Assembly (NCBI RefSeq): GCF_008831285.2
Contig: NC_045146.1
Location: 23,577,703 to 23,641,702, forward strand
Length of the DNA: 64,000 bases
Source: Nymphaea colorata
Taxonomy: Eukaryota > Streptophyta > Magnoliopsida > Nymphaeales > Nymphaeaceae
Reading direction: 5' to 3'
The notes beneath the pieces were generated by a model, which saw only the letters and a program-made list of their open reading frames with translations, was not told the DNA's origin and did no database searches. Positions 23,561 to 35,900 of the stretch are shown here, in pieces (position 1 is the stretch's first letter; each line of letters begins with the position of its first letter). The position numbers were made by a program, and so were the translations under genes.

Positions 23561-25951
23561 TCCCAAGTCCTTTGAGAAACACTTCTCTCCCTAAATGGTG
23601 TTTCTTCTAAGGCTGGTAAACAAGTTGAAACAAGCGAAGCTGATGGATGCTTGTATATTAGTTTTTTCCATTAAAAAAGCTAAGGGCCTTCTAGTTAAGA
23701 AGAAGAACAAGAAAAAGTATCCGGGGTAAGGGAAAATTTCTTCTCTTGGAGGGGGAGTGCTTCCGAGGCTTTTTTCTATCCGCTATACCCCTTTTCAAGG
23801 TTTGATTACACTATACAATGAGGAAGCCTAAAAATTTTGGTTTAGACCCCCTCACCTTGCAGAGAAGCCTTCCTCCATGTAATTCGTCTGCTAATTCCTC
23901 TATTAGCAGAATTAGGTATTTATTTTTCATCACGACTCTGTTTAATGGTTAATGACATGCAAATTGCAAAACCTCCATCTCCTGTCTTTCTTTGTTGATA
24001 AGCAACATCCAAGATGAGAGGGGATGGCTACTAGGTTAGATGATGCCTTCTTCCTGCATTTCAGCCACCAGCTTCTCAATCTCCCTTTTCTTGACCTATG
24101 CACATAGATATGTTGTAAGTTGTAACTGAGACAGGATTAGCACTGAGTTCCAAGAAGATTTGATGGTCCAGGTCCCTCCTTATTTTCAGGGCTGCCGAGC
24201 TGGGTTCTTGCAGCTGAGTTTCCTAACTGCATTCACTTATGCGGGCCTCCCTTCCTTGTCAAAGCATGTGGACATCACTACAGAGTCTCAAAATCACGTT
24301 CTGTGAGGATCTCAACTAGCATACTCTAGCACTATGTTGGCCTCTTTCGTTGGCAGCATATGTAGGTCAATGTCAAGACCTTCTTCCCCTTGAAATCCTA
24401 CTTACTCCCGAGTACAGTTCTTCCTGGCTCATTGTTTTGCCATACCTTACACCCACATCAAACAACATTTGACTTCTACCGGTACCCCAACATTTTCAAG
24501 GTTCCTTCCACGAGGAAGTTATGCTGCGTGTACATTAGGGTCAAATCAGATGTGTATATTATTGGAATACTTGTTGGATACTCAAATTATGAGAAAATTC
24601 TCTCTCTCTATCTCTCTCCTGTGGAAAAGGAGGAAGAATGCATTTTCCATAAGGGAGAATATCAATAAACATGTAATTTGAAGTATTTTTCATGATTGGT
24701 TGTTAGAGTCGAAGCTGAAAACACAAAGTGATAACTTCAAAGTCTCAGACGATTCATGAAGGGTAAGAAGCACTGCCATTTACCGAAAATTATTCAGGTG
24801 AAATATGTAAAATCATGTGAAGCTGTGTTCTGCTGAGGAAAAAAAAAGCTATGGAAAGGGAAGTTCACTATGCTAATTATGTTTTTCCAGAAAATATCTT
24901 GATCACTGAAAAGAACATATACAGCATTTATTCATGAAATAAAATATTTGATGTTGTTAGCCTCTCTAACCAGAAAAGGTTAAAAACACCAGAAAGTAAA
25001 AATGGCATGAAATGTCTGGCAGATTTATTGCAGTTTTTTATTTTCTAAAGAAACCAGGTTACTTGGGTCTCCAAGTTGGATATGTTCTCCCTTAATATTT
25101 TTCTCAGAACGAGATCAGTCACACACCAAGATCCTTTATGGTATACTTGTTCAGTCACAATTGTAACCTGTGTGGAACCCAAATTTCCAGATCGTGCATA
25201 GCTTTTTGCATCGTTAAACTAGTAGCTGCATGTCTGGTGTTAGCTGTCAGGGTAACTCTCTTGCACATGTTCATGTTTTGTGCCTGTGACTGGTGAGCAA
25301 ATAATCAGTACTTGGAGTTTTATATACGTAGAATCATATTGATTAATATGTTAGTTAAATTTCTGTTGGAAAGATTATGACTTATGAGCTTGAAATTTGA
25401 ATATCTTTGTTCTACCTGGAAACTGCCATACCAAAATCTGTTGCATTGAATTCATTATTTATTCTTTTGCACCCTCATGCAGTGGGAACAGAATATGCAA
25501 TGCTACCAAGTTACTAACTCATTCTTGTTCAAATTGTCAACGTTACAAATACTATTTACTGTTGCTGCATTGTCCATTTTCTCCCAGGAAAGTGCATAAA
25601 TATGGTCGGAGTACGACTGGGGAAAGTTGGGACATTGTGGTGGAGGAGGAAACCTATTATGAGTAAGATATACAAGTGGCATACATGTTCAAGCACTAAC
25701 TATTACTTACTGTTGGTAGTATTTTGTCCTGAAAGCCTCTAATGCATGTTACTGTACGGGCATCTGTTTGAAGGGCTGAACCACATTACGGATGGGCTGA
25801 CGCAGTGGGGAACTCAACACAGCTGTTGTCTATCCAGCCTCAGGAAAGGCCTCCCGGTGTCTATCCACTCATTGATTTCGGATCATCCACCGCAGCAACT
25901 GAGCCACCAAAACAGCCACCTGGATCACCGCCAGCTTCAGACGAAGATTAG
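15717..25951 (+). CDS. ESV1: ESV1-type tryptophan-rich starch granule protein, chloroplast (12 exons)
   Basis: Exons: 15717-16015, 17234-17314, 17602-17687, 17986-18179, 19036-19075, 19459-19540, 20767-20844, 20972-21097, 21924-22045, 23105-23144, 25588-25662, 25774-25951; phases agree throughout, giving 466 aa. Residues 1 to about 60 look like a plastid transit peptide. From about residue 155 there is a long Trp/acidic/Gly repeat region with blocks such as WWEKADWTGYKELG, GDSWWETWKEVLYQDEW, WWEKWGEQYDGTGSVLKW, WGDKWEDKFF, QGETWHVSP, WGEEHFGTGKVHKYG and ESWDIVVEEETYYEAEPHYGWAD, then a Pro-rich acidic tail ending ASDED. Family knowledge: ESV1 and its paralogue LESV bind glucans in the plastid and control organisation and turnover of starch granules. 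Length and tail suit ESV1 better than the longer LESV. Exon 3 needs the second of two nearby acceptors, and exon 9 is partly duplicated downstream. Confidence 0.92.
16951..17006. repeat. 28 bp tandem duplication in ESV1 intron 1
   Basis: Two adjacent 28 bp copies (16951-16978 and 16979-17006) beginning CACTTAA and ending TTTCTT, differing at one position. A simple slippage or unequal-exchange duplication in an intron; no function is suggested. Confidence 0.85.
21982..22794 (+). repeat. 0.4 kb tandem duplication of ESV1 exon 9 3' part plus intron 9
   Basis: Two head-to-tail copies, about 21982-22388 and 22389-22794, with only scattered mismatches by eye. Copy 1 starts inside exon 9 and runs through donor GATC|GTAAGT into intron 9. 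Copy 2 repeats the last 63 bp or so of the exon and the same donor, but has no genuine acceptor in front of it. It has one T fewer in the T run (five versus six), and in the frame leading into GCTGGC a TAA lies directly upstream. The second exon copy is therefore an intronic pseudo-exon carrying a good 5' splice site. It may serve as a decoy or alternative donor. Confidence 0.9.
22899..22931. repeat. (GA)n microsatellite, ESV1 intron 9
   Basis: Uninterrupted GA dinucleotide run of about 33 bp in intron 9, between the tandem duplication and exon 10. Confidence 0.9.
23499..23556. repeat. compound (AC)n(AG)n microsatellite, ESV1 intron 10
   Basis: About 28 bp of AC dinucleotides directly joined to about 30 bp of AG dinucleotides. 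This is a compound microsatellite likely to vary in length between individuals. Confidence 0.9.
24000..24560 (-). pseudogene. degenerate Ty3/gypsy-like polyprotein fragment in ESV1 intron 10
   Basis: Read on the minus strand, 24092-24040 gives KREIEKLVAEMQEEGII, which resembles the start of the Ty3/gypsy reverse-transcriptase domain (consensus around EIEKLV-EML--GII). Further 5' on the same strand, about 24378-24315 gives LDIDLHMLPTKEANIVLEYAS, resembling the conserved DLH-LPL----VLG block between protease and RT. Stops and frame changes separate the blocks, so this is a dead fragment. No LTRs were recognised around it. The family call rests on short motifs. Confidence 0.45.
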
Positions 25952-28900
25952 TAGTATATATTTCTTTTGTTATTTTTGGAAGATAATACTGAAGGAGTTT
26001 TTCAATTGTAGGACACTTTCATTTCATTTAATTGCTCTTAATTCATTCATTCTTTGTGCAGTAAATCTCTTCGCTTTTTTTGGCATGTACGTGCTAGTAC
26101 CTTTTCATCCAAAGAATTGAAACTTGCATCTTTTTATTTGCTTAGAACACTGGGTCTCCTTTCCTTTATCCGACGTTGCTGTCTGCTTTTCAGATATATG
26201 TTGGCCAGGAGGCCTCATGTCAAAGACTCAAAGAGTTAAACCGGATTCTTATTTCTCAGAACAGCCCGAGATGCGTTTATATCAGTAACGATCGGACTGG
26301 GGTAGGGTAGATTTGGATACGAATAAAAACAGGTAGCTTCCACTTGCCTACTAAACAACACTAGAAAAAAAAATCTACGAACTTTTATATCTTTATTGAG
26401 CGGAGATTACTTTCGTACCTATTGGGTTTTCTGTGAGAACCTCTAAAGAGCTCCGTGAGTTTTGGTGGTTGGTGCATTTCAGTACCATTCTGTGCAATGA
26501 GATTGTCAGCTGGTCCGTTGCATCGGAAGATTAACGGTCTACACTATAGATCAGAAGTACTCGTTTTTATTATCTAGCCGGCCATCCGGCGTCAGCTTTC
26601 TGATTTCAGAGATCCGTCGTCATCCATGTGGTTTTAGCCACTGGTCGCAATGTACTGCCCACCCAATAAGACTGGGCTTGGTCCACCGCTCTGGCCTCTG
26701 TTCTCCACTAGCAAAAGTAAACAGGAGAGGGAGAGATGCAGGACAACTTGAAAGGTGGACAAAGAAATATGATCAAATACAACAAATGAAAATGATTAAA
26801 GAGAACTTGCCGTGTCAGAATCAGTTCCAAACGTGTCCACATGAAAAGCTTTTTTTTTTTTTCACTTTTTCAAAAATCTAAACATGAACCGACACCTTCA
26901 CGCGACCAATGTCCCCTAAAGTTATTTTTGCGTCAAATATTCTCTTAAAAACGAAAGGCCGCAGTTTGTTTGCCGATAATTCTTCACAATGAAGTAGCTT
27001 TAGAAGTAAAGCCAACAGATTGCGACTTGTCTGGCTGGTTGGTAAGAGTTCGGTCGTTGGTTGGTAAGAGTTCGGTCGTCATTGTACGGGTGCTATTCTT
27101 TTGGTGTGACATTTTATTTGACAGGTGTATTAAGAGTCTATATCTAGGTCCTGAAGCAGTTCTGAATGTCTCGAATGACTTTCACTAATATGATCTTGAC
27201 TTGTTTGGGCTCCCCATAGGGATTCAGCAATATTTATGAGATAGAGCAATATGGTGAAGTAAATAAGTGCCTTGCCTGCTTAATTATGTACGGTTCACCA
27301 AATGAGAGTACACTTGGAAGTGATGTTGAAGCAAGCTTCCCTTTTTGAGCATACTCTCAGCCTCTCACATGATGGGTTGTGTGGCTGCTTTGGTTGATGA
27401 GAGATATCTTCACATGAGAAGTGGCCCAGTGGGCGTTAAAGGTTCGCTGTCACTCCACCTATAGAAAAATGCATGAACAATTAATTTCTTTCTTATGATA
27501 GATTTGGTAAGTTTAAACTGCCGCCAAGATGGCAAACTAGGCTTGTTTGAATCACGTTTAGGGACCGCACGTATTTTTCCCCTCTTCTTTTCTATCGACT
27601 AGTTTGATAATGACATTTTCGAAGCATGAGTTCATTAGTTACCAATCTAACAGGAGGCCAATTGCTTGGCCTTTTCTTCCTTTTTATTCCATCAACGTGG
27701 GCATGAAGTGCCAATGTTATTTTTTCTAATAAGTCTGTAGCTTCTGTCAAAATTTTGTCCCTTTGTCCTTTGCTTCCCACTCGAGAAAAGAGCCTGTTTG
27801 GTTTATTCTTGCGTATAAAATAAGAAAGAAGCGATTACAATGTCATGTAGTGTTTCTTTCTGAATGCTGAGTTTGCAGCACTAGCGAGGTAATCGATGCC
27901 ACGAACATGTGAGGCCGTTGAGGTTCTGCGATCTACAAAGAAGGGAGATAAGATGTGGCTTCTAATGGAAGAAGATGCCCGAGTTTCTTTCCCACGCATG
28001 TTCATTAGATTCAAATTAACAAATTCATGCGTTTGTCGCCTTCCTCCCTGCAACTAAACTGAGTGGCTGTCATGTTGCACGTTTTGAGGGGTTTTGCCTT
28101 GTGGGTAGTCGAGAAAAAAGACAAAAGAGAGTCGAGAGAAAAGAATAAAATTAGTTCTGCGTATCCAAATAATTTTTTCTCTAAAAACAATTCCCACTTA
28201 GATAGAAAGAGTTTGGCCTAGTGGGAGGGTCTGTAGCTGTCATGTGGCCAGTCGTGGTGCGAACTTTTAAGGGGCATTTTTCTTTGCGCAAACCATTCTA
28301 CAGATGTTCAACTTGTGCTCTAGAAGATATACACGCAGGTTTGGCTGGCGCTGCTCCCAAGGCTCAAGAGATTTTTAATCTATGTTGAATTTCAAACCAA
28401 TCCATTAAACTCTTCTAACATTAACTCTGGCAAAGGCATGACCCCAAGACATCAAAAGCAACTCTGAATCTTAAGAAATGAGAGAAGGGGTAAGCTTTGG
28501 CTTTCACATACTGTAGGGTTAACCTTCCACTCACCCAAAAACTTCCAAAAGACAGTGAAAATTAGAAAGTTTGGCAAAACAGGGTGAGTTCTTGAAGCGG
28601 ATTTTGCACTAAGAAGGTGGTGATTAAAAGGCTATATTTTCTCTTTGTACAAAATAGGATAACCAGATGTTGCGAAAGGTTTGCATACTTTAGCTGCACT
28701 TTCTTAGTTATCTGTCACCTCCGTCGCTTCCTGCATCCAGAACATGATATTTTGGAAGGCAAGTATATCTTGGAAGTTTGTTTCAATAGGGCAGGCAACC
28801 TTCAATGTCGAACTAATGACCCAGTGACTTAGTTGGCATGAATCTATTGGCCTGCTAACTCTTTGGAACGGTCCTTTAGATTTGAATATTGCTTACTTTT

Positions 28901-29961
28901 TCAGTAACATTTAATTGACCGCTCGCTCCAAATAGGAGGAAGTGTAACGTTTTTTCGAAGTTACAATGAAGACTCACATAACAAAAAAGTATAATTTTTA
29001 AAAATAATTTGCTTGTATGCATGTATATTCATACAAGATCGTTTATATGATGCGATTAAGATGATAACGACATGACCACAAAAAATAAACAGTCACCATT
29101 TTTCAGCTTGTCACGATTTCAAGATATTTTAAGCTATTAGAATCCTCGAAATGTCAACAGAGTTGTTGCCGGATTGCAGAAAATTGAAGACCGGGCAGGT
29201 TGGGGAGTTTGAACCAGCTTACCAGCCCAACTCTGTACAGGCAATTCTGTAAATGTGGAACATAACTGCAGCGCTGAAAGGTCAGCCTTATCCGTTATAG
29301 ATGTGCAAGGGGATTTGAACATCCTAAATATAGCTCCTCGAAGGCTCGAACTACCATTTTCAAAGCATGTGGGCGAGTAAACCTAAAACTGTGCACACTT
29401 TACATAATGCATTTAAAACCCGTTTAGAACAGATTAAGGTTTATAACCATTTAAAACGCATTAAAGTTTTCTTCTGTTAGATAGAACTGGCGTTACAGAG
29501 ATAGTCACTGCAACAATTTGCATGAAATTTTGCTGCTATTACACAAACTCTGAATGAATGACCAAGGGTATTTTGGAACTTAAACAGAGAAGGGACAAAG
29601 AAGACGGATGCATACGTTTTTAATATGTATAATACGCTAACAAAATACAATAAGATACAGTAGAGAGAGTCTCTCCTTGTAATAAATTCCATCTTCCCGA
29701 GAGGACTTGTCCAGCACTTAGTCATCTCACGCCCATTCACTTTTCATATATATAATACGCCAATAAAATACAATAGATACGGTAGAGAGAGAGAAAGCGA
29801 GAGAGAATCTCTCCATTAATAAATTCCGTCTTCCCGAGAGGGCCTTGTCCAGCACATAGTCATCCCTCACGCCCCTCCTTTGGGCCTATGTACCATCTCT
29901 CCAGAAGCTGAGTTCTGTAGAAACTTGAAACGGGGAGAGCGGGCTTGGGGGGGAGGGGGAG
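25952..29961. other. intergenic region, no gene supported
   Basis: About 4 kb between ESV1 and the O-fucosyltransferase-family gene. The first few hundred bases are probably the ESV1 3' UTR. A 21 bp tandem duplication (GGTTGGTAAGAGTTCGGTCG, twice) lies at about 27,037-27,080. Open frames are short, without motifs, and interrupted by simple A/T tracts. I recognise no RNA gene or intact transposon here. Confidence 0.45.
29623..29874. repeat. tandemly duplicated promoter/leader segment of the O-fucosyltransferase-like gene
   Basis: Two imperfect direct copies, about 29623-29734 and 29746-29874. They share ATAATACGC, AAATACAATA, a GAGAGA run, AATCTCTCC-like sequence, AATAAATTCC, TCTTCCCGAGAGG, TTGTCCAGCAC and TCACGCCC in the same order. 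The second copy has a longer GA stretch and ends about 125 bp before the start codon at 30000. The duplicated piece therefore overlaps the likely proximal promoter or 5' leader. Confidence 0.85.
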
Positions 29962-29997
29962 ATGAGACTCGGTAGATCTTGGAGCTGCCGCCATTGA
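29962..29997 (+). CDS. short upstream ORF abutting the O-fucosyltransferase-like start
   Basis: ATG plus ten codons and TGA (MRLGRSWSCRH), with the stop only 2 nt before the ATG at 30000 and in a different frame. It would precede the main ORF on any transcript starting in the duplicated segment. Regulation by termination and reinitiation is possible but inferred. Confidence 0.3.
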   Translation: MRLGRSWSCRH

Positions 29998-29999
29998 AG

Positions 30000-32900
30000 A
30001 TGGCGCTCTTCTCGTCGCAGAGAAGACGCTCGCCGTCGACGTCGTCATGGCGGATTACGCTCCCTTCGCCACTCGTCTGGCTCTCCTTTCTCATCCTTTT
30101 TGTCCTATTCTCTCTCCTATGTTTCTCCCTCATCGATCTCGATGTTTTCTTACGACCCCCACATCCTGTTAGTAAGGTATTTTCACCACCCATCTTTTTT
30201 CTTCTTGTTCTTCTCTTCCGCTTCCATCCCATGATTCTTGTTCTGTTGCTGGTGGGAAGGTCCGGAGAAAAATAGAGCTAGAACCCAAGATTCCAAGCAT
30301 ATTGGACCGTGAGGAAACAGTCTTCCGTGTTCCTGTAAGAACTATGGTCCCTATCTTTATTGTTCCGTTGGATTTGCTATGGCGGTAGTCGTTCTAAGGC
30401 TAGATTTTGGGTTTGTCGGTGGCTCTAATGCAGAATGGTGGACGCTCGAACACGTCGAATAGGCTCTGGAGATCAAAGAGAGCAAGTCTCTTCTATGGTT
30501 GTAGCAATTCCAGCAATAAGTTCGCAAGTATGATTTCATTTTATATTCGTAACTGTGTTTTGTCCTTTCATATCTTCTCGTCTCCTTCACCATACCCTTC
30601 ACATTAGATGCTTTTGCTTTATGGTTCTAGATCCGGTAATTTTGATTTTCTAGATCTCCAAAGTTTTCCCATACACAGCATGAATACTAATCTCAACCAG
30701 GCAAAGGTGGTAGGTCATGCATTTATGGCACGACGAAGAAGGAGATGGAACATGGACTTAATGATGCTGAAATGTGTTATTAGAAAAAATGGAGTTGATC
30801 TTGGAGAATTTAAATCGAAAAAGTTTGTGTGTGGAACTTATGTCCTAGACATTGTGGGGACAAATCGTTGAGAATCTGCTCCATGCAATTCAAGAGGCAC
30901 TTAACATTGTGCTGTTTGCTGTCCTAGTGAACAAATGATTAGCTGCACACTGCAGTTGGAAGGCGAAGGATGGTTTGGCCAATATTGGACTCCCAGAGAT
31001 GAAAGGAGCGTCTGAGAAAGTAAACTAGGAGAATGGGGAACATTACGGTGTCAGAAGCTAGATGGAGGAAATGTAAAGCATGTGGGCAGTGCCATCTAAG
31101 GCCTTTGGAGTTCAAATAGGTTTGCCAACAACATTCCATGACAAAATGGCATAGAGTGTAGGTCAATAGAATAGTTTCTTCAGGAAAAGGAAAGGATGCA
31201 GGGGGTGTTGATGTGCACATATTCGTTTATATTTTTATTTTCACTTATAGGTTTGCAGTCTCCTCAAGGAACAGCAGCATCCTGAAAGTAGAACTTGGTT
31301 TGAAATTTATGTTATCTGAGACATTGAATTCTGATATTGATTTATCTTAGTCAAAGACTGAGGTCAATTCATCCTGGGAGTAGAGATGGGTACCAAGAAA
31401 TTTATTTATTTATTTTTACCAAGTAACATGTGGGAATTAACATTATTGATCAATGACAAGTGCATAAATAGTTAATGGTAAGTGCACATTTAAGAGGTCC
31501 GTAGGCACTGTCGGGGAAATGGTAGCTGCATAGAGTTTATGGCTTTATGCATTTGAAAACATGTGTGCTGCCGATTCCTGTATTTTACACCTACCCGTGT
31601 TAATTACTAAATCCAGTTCTCAACGCAAGTACAAAGGCAAGCAATCTTCCAGAATACTCAAACCACCTTATTAATGCCCCTCCCAAGCAGCAATCACTGA
31701 TGTTGATTGACCAATCTTGTTCACAGAAAACATCTTACCGTACATCTTTTCTCATCACTATGCACAGGAAAGAATTACAAAACATAGTGTATACAGGTAG
31801 TGATAAAACAAGGGCAACCAAAGGCTGGACAAGAAGTTCCTGGCTAACAGATTAGGACGTGGATCATCTCCATGCTGTCTGATTGGTATCAGCACGAGGG
31901 GTTAACAGCAGGGAAATAACATTCTCTTTTAGGTTGGGGTGAACTAAATTTGCATCTGGGCAGCAAATAGAGAAAAGTAAGAAACAAGGTTGAATACCTT
32001 CCGCTGGTCCTGTCTTTCCTTTTGTTTAAAGCTACCAACCTTGCTTACTACCAAAAATGACCACTTTCTAGAAGTGACTTCTATGTACTGCAAGCAACTC
32101 TCCAGAGTTCTCGCTAATTTTAAGAAGTTCTAGATTTGAATCTGAGGATCCTGGAAATAAAAGAGTTTGTGTTGTCTTTCAACTGCAAACACAAATCTGT
32201 GTTCACTTCCTAGTCGTAAGGCTACTTTTGCCACCACAACTAGAGGACCTATGTCTGGCCGTGGATCGGGCTTGATTCATGATCTCATTATGCACAAATT
32301 TCCTGTTTTTGCTTCTCATAACCTCTGATATTTGGCTATATAGTCAAAATTGTGCTTAGGAACTGACTAGCAACCTAAATGGCTAGGCACATCACATAGG
32401 TGCCTCGAACAACGAAACTTATTAATGCTAAAAATCTAATTCCTTTGTTTGTTTGAGGTGAAGGAATTTCAGAACCTTCATTTCCCCCTCTTTTTCTCTT
32501 TTTCCTTCTTCCTTCTTTCTTCTTTTCCCCACATTTTCTGTGGAATATGACTAACTAGGCTCCTGCCTAGGCTTTTTTCGGGTCTTCTCCATTGTCTTTC
32601 CTAGCATTTAAATTGCATAGATATTTAGAAACTGGACTATGGAAGAGGACCAGATGGCATTCTTCATCCCTTTCACCATCCATTCATGGAGATCTTGCAT
32701 GACACTACTCCTAATGGGCGAAATTCTCCAAACCCCTGTAGGTAGTATTCAGCCCCAGCATTTCTTGACCCATCTAAATTTGAAGCTGCCTTTTTCTGAA
32801 CCGTATAAGCTCCTCGTGAGAATCTCCTCTGAGGTTTCCTTTTACAGTGAACTAGCTCATTAAAATTTTCAAGTCATTTGCTGCATCAGAACTCTCAAAA

Positions 32901-35900
32901 GATAGGTGATTTTGCACATCACAATTAGATCTATAAAGCATGCATCAGTTAGCCAATGAAACTCACAACATCTTTAGTCCATCCATTGTGAATACGTGCA
33001 CTTTCATGCAATTCATGAACACCATCACAGCCTTGGTTGATAGAGCTGCTGCATATCCTCTTTCCTGATTCCTCTTTACTTAGACAATTATGAATTTATT
33101 GCCCATCCATAAACCTGTCTATTACCAGATAGAGCCTTTTCACAGCCAGAAAATTCATTGTCTGTTGTGGTGGAGATGGATGGCGATAAGAATTCTCAGC
33201 CTGTTCCACTAAATTAGATGTTAAATTTAGAATATGTTTTCCTGGAAATAAGTTCTTGAGTATTGAGACCATTCATGTATTGGATATTAAAGTCTAAAAA
33301 GCTGATGAGCTTTGGTGTAAAGATTTCAATTTGGACAGAATTCATTGCACAGATGTCTAAATCTTTCATCAGTATTTTCTTGCATATCTCTGCAGCCCTT
33401 TGCAACATACTGAGTCTGGTTATTGCTATTTGCTACCAAGGTCTATAAATGGTTCTTCAAATACTAGGGTTAATGAATGTCATGGAGAGAGCAAGCAACA
33501 CATAGAGGTGAAATTAGATGTGCTGTAAACAGTTTTTTGTGCTTAAGAGTCAAGGTGATGAATCTGAATGATCCTTACGGAAAGGGAGATCAAGGAACTT
33601 CCATGCAAAACTGATATGGTGGTTGCTGAGAGAAGTAATAGGCTTATTTGTTTGTCAGAGGAGATGAATGTTAGCAACATGATCTAGGCTAAGAGATGCC
33701 AAAATTCCTAGTTTGTTTCTTTATATTTGCTCAGACCCTAACTTTGCTGCTTGTGTAAGATGTAGTTTGTTCACTGGCTTGTTTAAGTTACTGTGATGAA
33801 CTTGTTCCGATATGGCCAACCATTAGACTGAGACACCTCACCAAATATACCTCCATCTTCTGCTATTTCAAAGAATCAAGTGGCCTTAACTTCACTACCC
33901 AAACCAAGTACCCATCAAGGTACTGAAAAACCCAGAGTCACAATGTACCTACATGGTTTGGCGGATCCCAACAAGCCCTCTAGCAGTTTCGTTCGACAAA
34001 AGGCTAAGGAACCAAGAACCCCCTCATAAGTCCCTCAAAGATTCCTTACTGTAATAGATGGTATCACCTTATCAGTCTTCATCCAATTTAGAGGCTGCAT
34101 AGTGCTGGAGCAAGAGGCTGTGTTACATCTGTATGAGATTGACTATGCAGGGAAATTTTCTTATGTGTACTAACACACATCCACTTACATACTTTTCAAG
34201 TTAAGACTTAGAACTTTAATTGGCAGTGGTTCTGTTCAGGCGTACCTGATAAGTACTGAACTTCATTTGAGACAGGCTGTAAAAGTGTAAGACATATAGA
34301 TATAGGCATAGGGGAGACGTGTACAAAACTATACATGTTTTCTGACATATTCTTTGGTCATGGAAGCACCCATACGCAGTTGAGGTCAGTATCTCAGCGC
34401 CCTAGAATACCAAAAGAATGGTGAATATAGAAATCTTATAGCACCATTATTGGATCGGCATCTGGGTTTTATCTACCAAGTCAGGTGCTTGACTTCACCG
34501 TATGATCTTTGCAGGCTGCCCCTTGCTTTGCCTCTTTTTTTTTCCACTGTGATCATAAGGATTTTTTTCAATTAATTCAAATGAATCCTATGCAAACTGC
34601 CTTTCTTTTTCTACGTAATTGTTCCCAAAAAGTTTCTTGAATTAATTTTAACAAATGCACATATTAGTGTTTTGACAGTTTCGTTTGATTACCTCTTCTG
34701 GAAAACTGAAGATTTTATTCCATTTTGTTATCCTCATAAATGCAGATGTTTTCTTTTGTATAACAATATGTTTTATTGTTAAGCAGTGCTCTAAGAAGCT
34801 ATTTAGGTAAGAGATTCTTGATGTGCTCTTGTTCTTGCTATAACCTTGGAATTAATAAAATATTGACTGAAAGGGATTGAATTTTGTTATGCCTTTTAAA
34901 TTACCCTTTTTTGCCCCTCATTGTATGTTAGCTGCTAATGCGTTGGATAATTACTTAGCAACATTCAGTTATTTTTTTTGGCTTTATCATTTTTGTAGTC
35001 ATTTCACTTGTGCACATTTCTTCATGTTTGGCGTTCTTATTTGTCATGTGAAATTGCATGTTGGACATGCAGGAGCTGAAGTCAATACCCAACCAAACAG
35101 ATATTTAATGATTGCAACCAGTGGAGGGTTAAATCAGCAGAGAACTGGTGTATGTTTTCTTGCCAATTTTTCTATTGTGCTTGACCTTACACTGATTCCT
35201 AGTTTGAACATTTCTAATTATGTGGAGATTTTCAAATTCCAAACATGGTTGCAAACTTTGGGAGTTAAATAGTGGCTTGCATGAGTTGTCTCATATCAAA
35301 TGAGTCAGAAAAACAAATTAACTTGTTTAAAGTGAGATAGGCAAGGTATTGTCTTGGCCCAAGTCATATGAATTTTTCGGGGACTTGTCTTCATTCCTTT
35401 CCTTTTTTCATAATAATGAAACACTCATGTGCTTTTTGAATGTTTTAGCTTATCAAGTATATTGTTTACCTTTTTATGAAATTAAATAGAAACAGTGATT
35501 TACGTTGGTCAGCAGGTTAGACTATAGCGAATCTGGTATTGGAGTCCCAAATATGTAAATTATGGTTTCAAATGCTTACTATCTTGAATTTTGATGATAG
35601 TTTCACTGACATTTACGCAAAAAAGTACATTGCATTATGTAATGTAACATAACCATGAGGAACAATACTTACTTTCTGGGGTGTAACCGTGCCATGTTGA
35701 GTGTACTTAAGATATGCTTCTGTATCATAAGTTACATGCAATGCTAAGTGTTTCTTGTTCTACAAAATGACAAAAAAATCCTTTTTGTTTTTGGAACCTA
35801 AAGTTACATGACTTTCTTAAGGCTGAATATTAAGTTCATCATGAAAGACATACTCACACAATTAAAGTAATTCAAAAAATTTCATGTGTTCATGATTTTC

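Noticed and set aside
30608-30871. 87-residue frame in O-fucosyltransferase-like intron 3
   Set aside because: No family motif, and the flanking exons join in phase without it.
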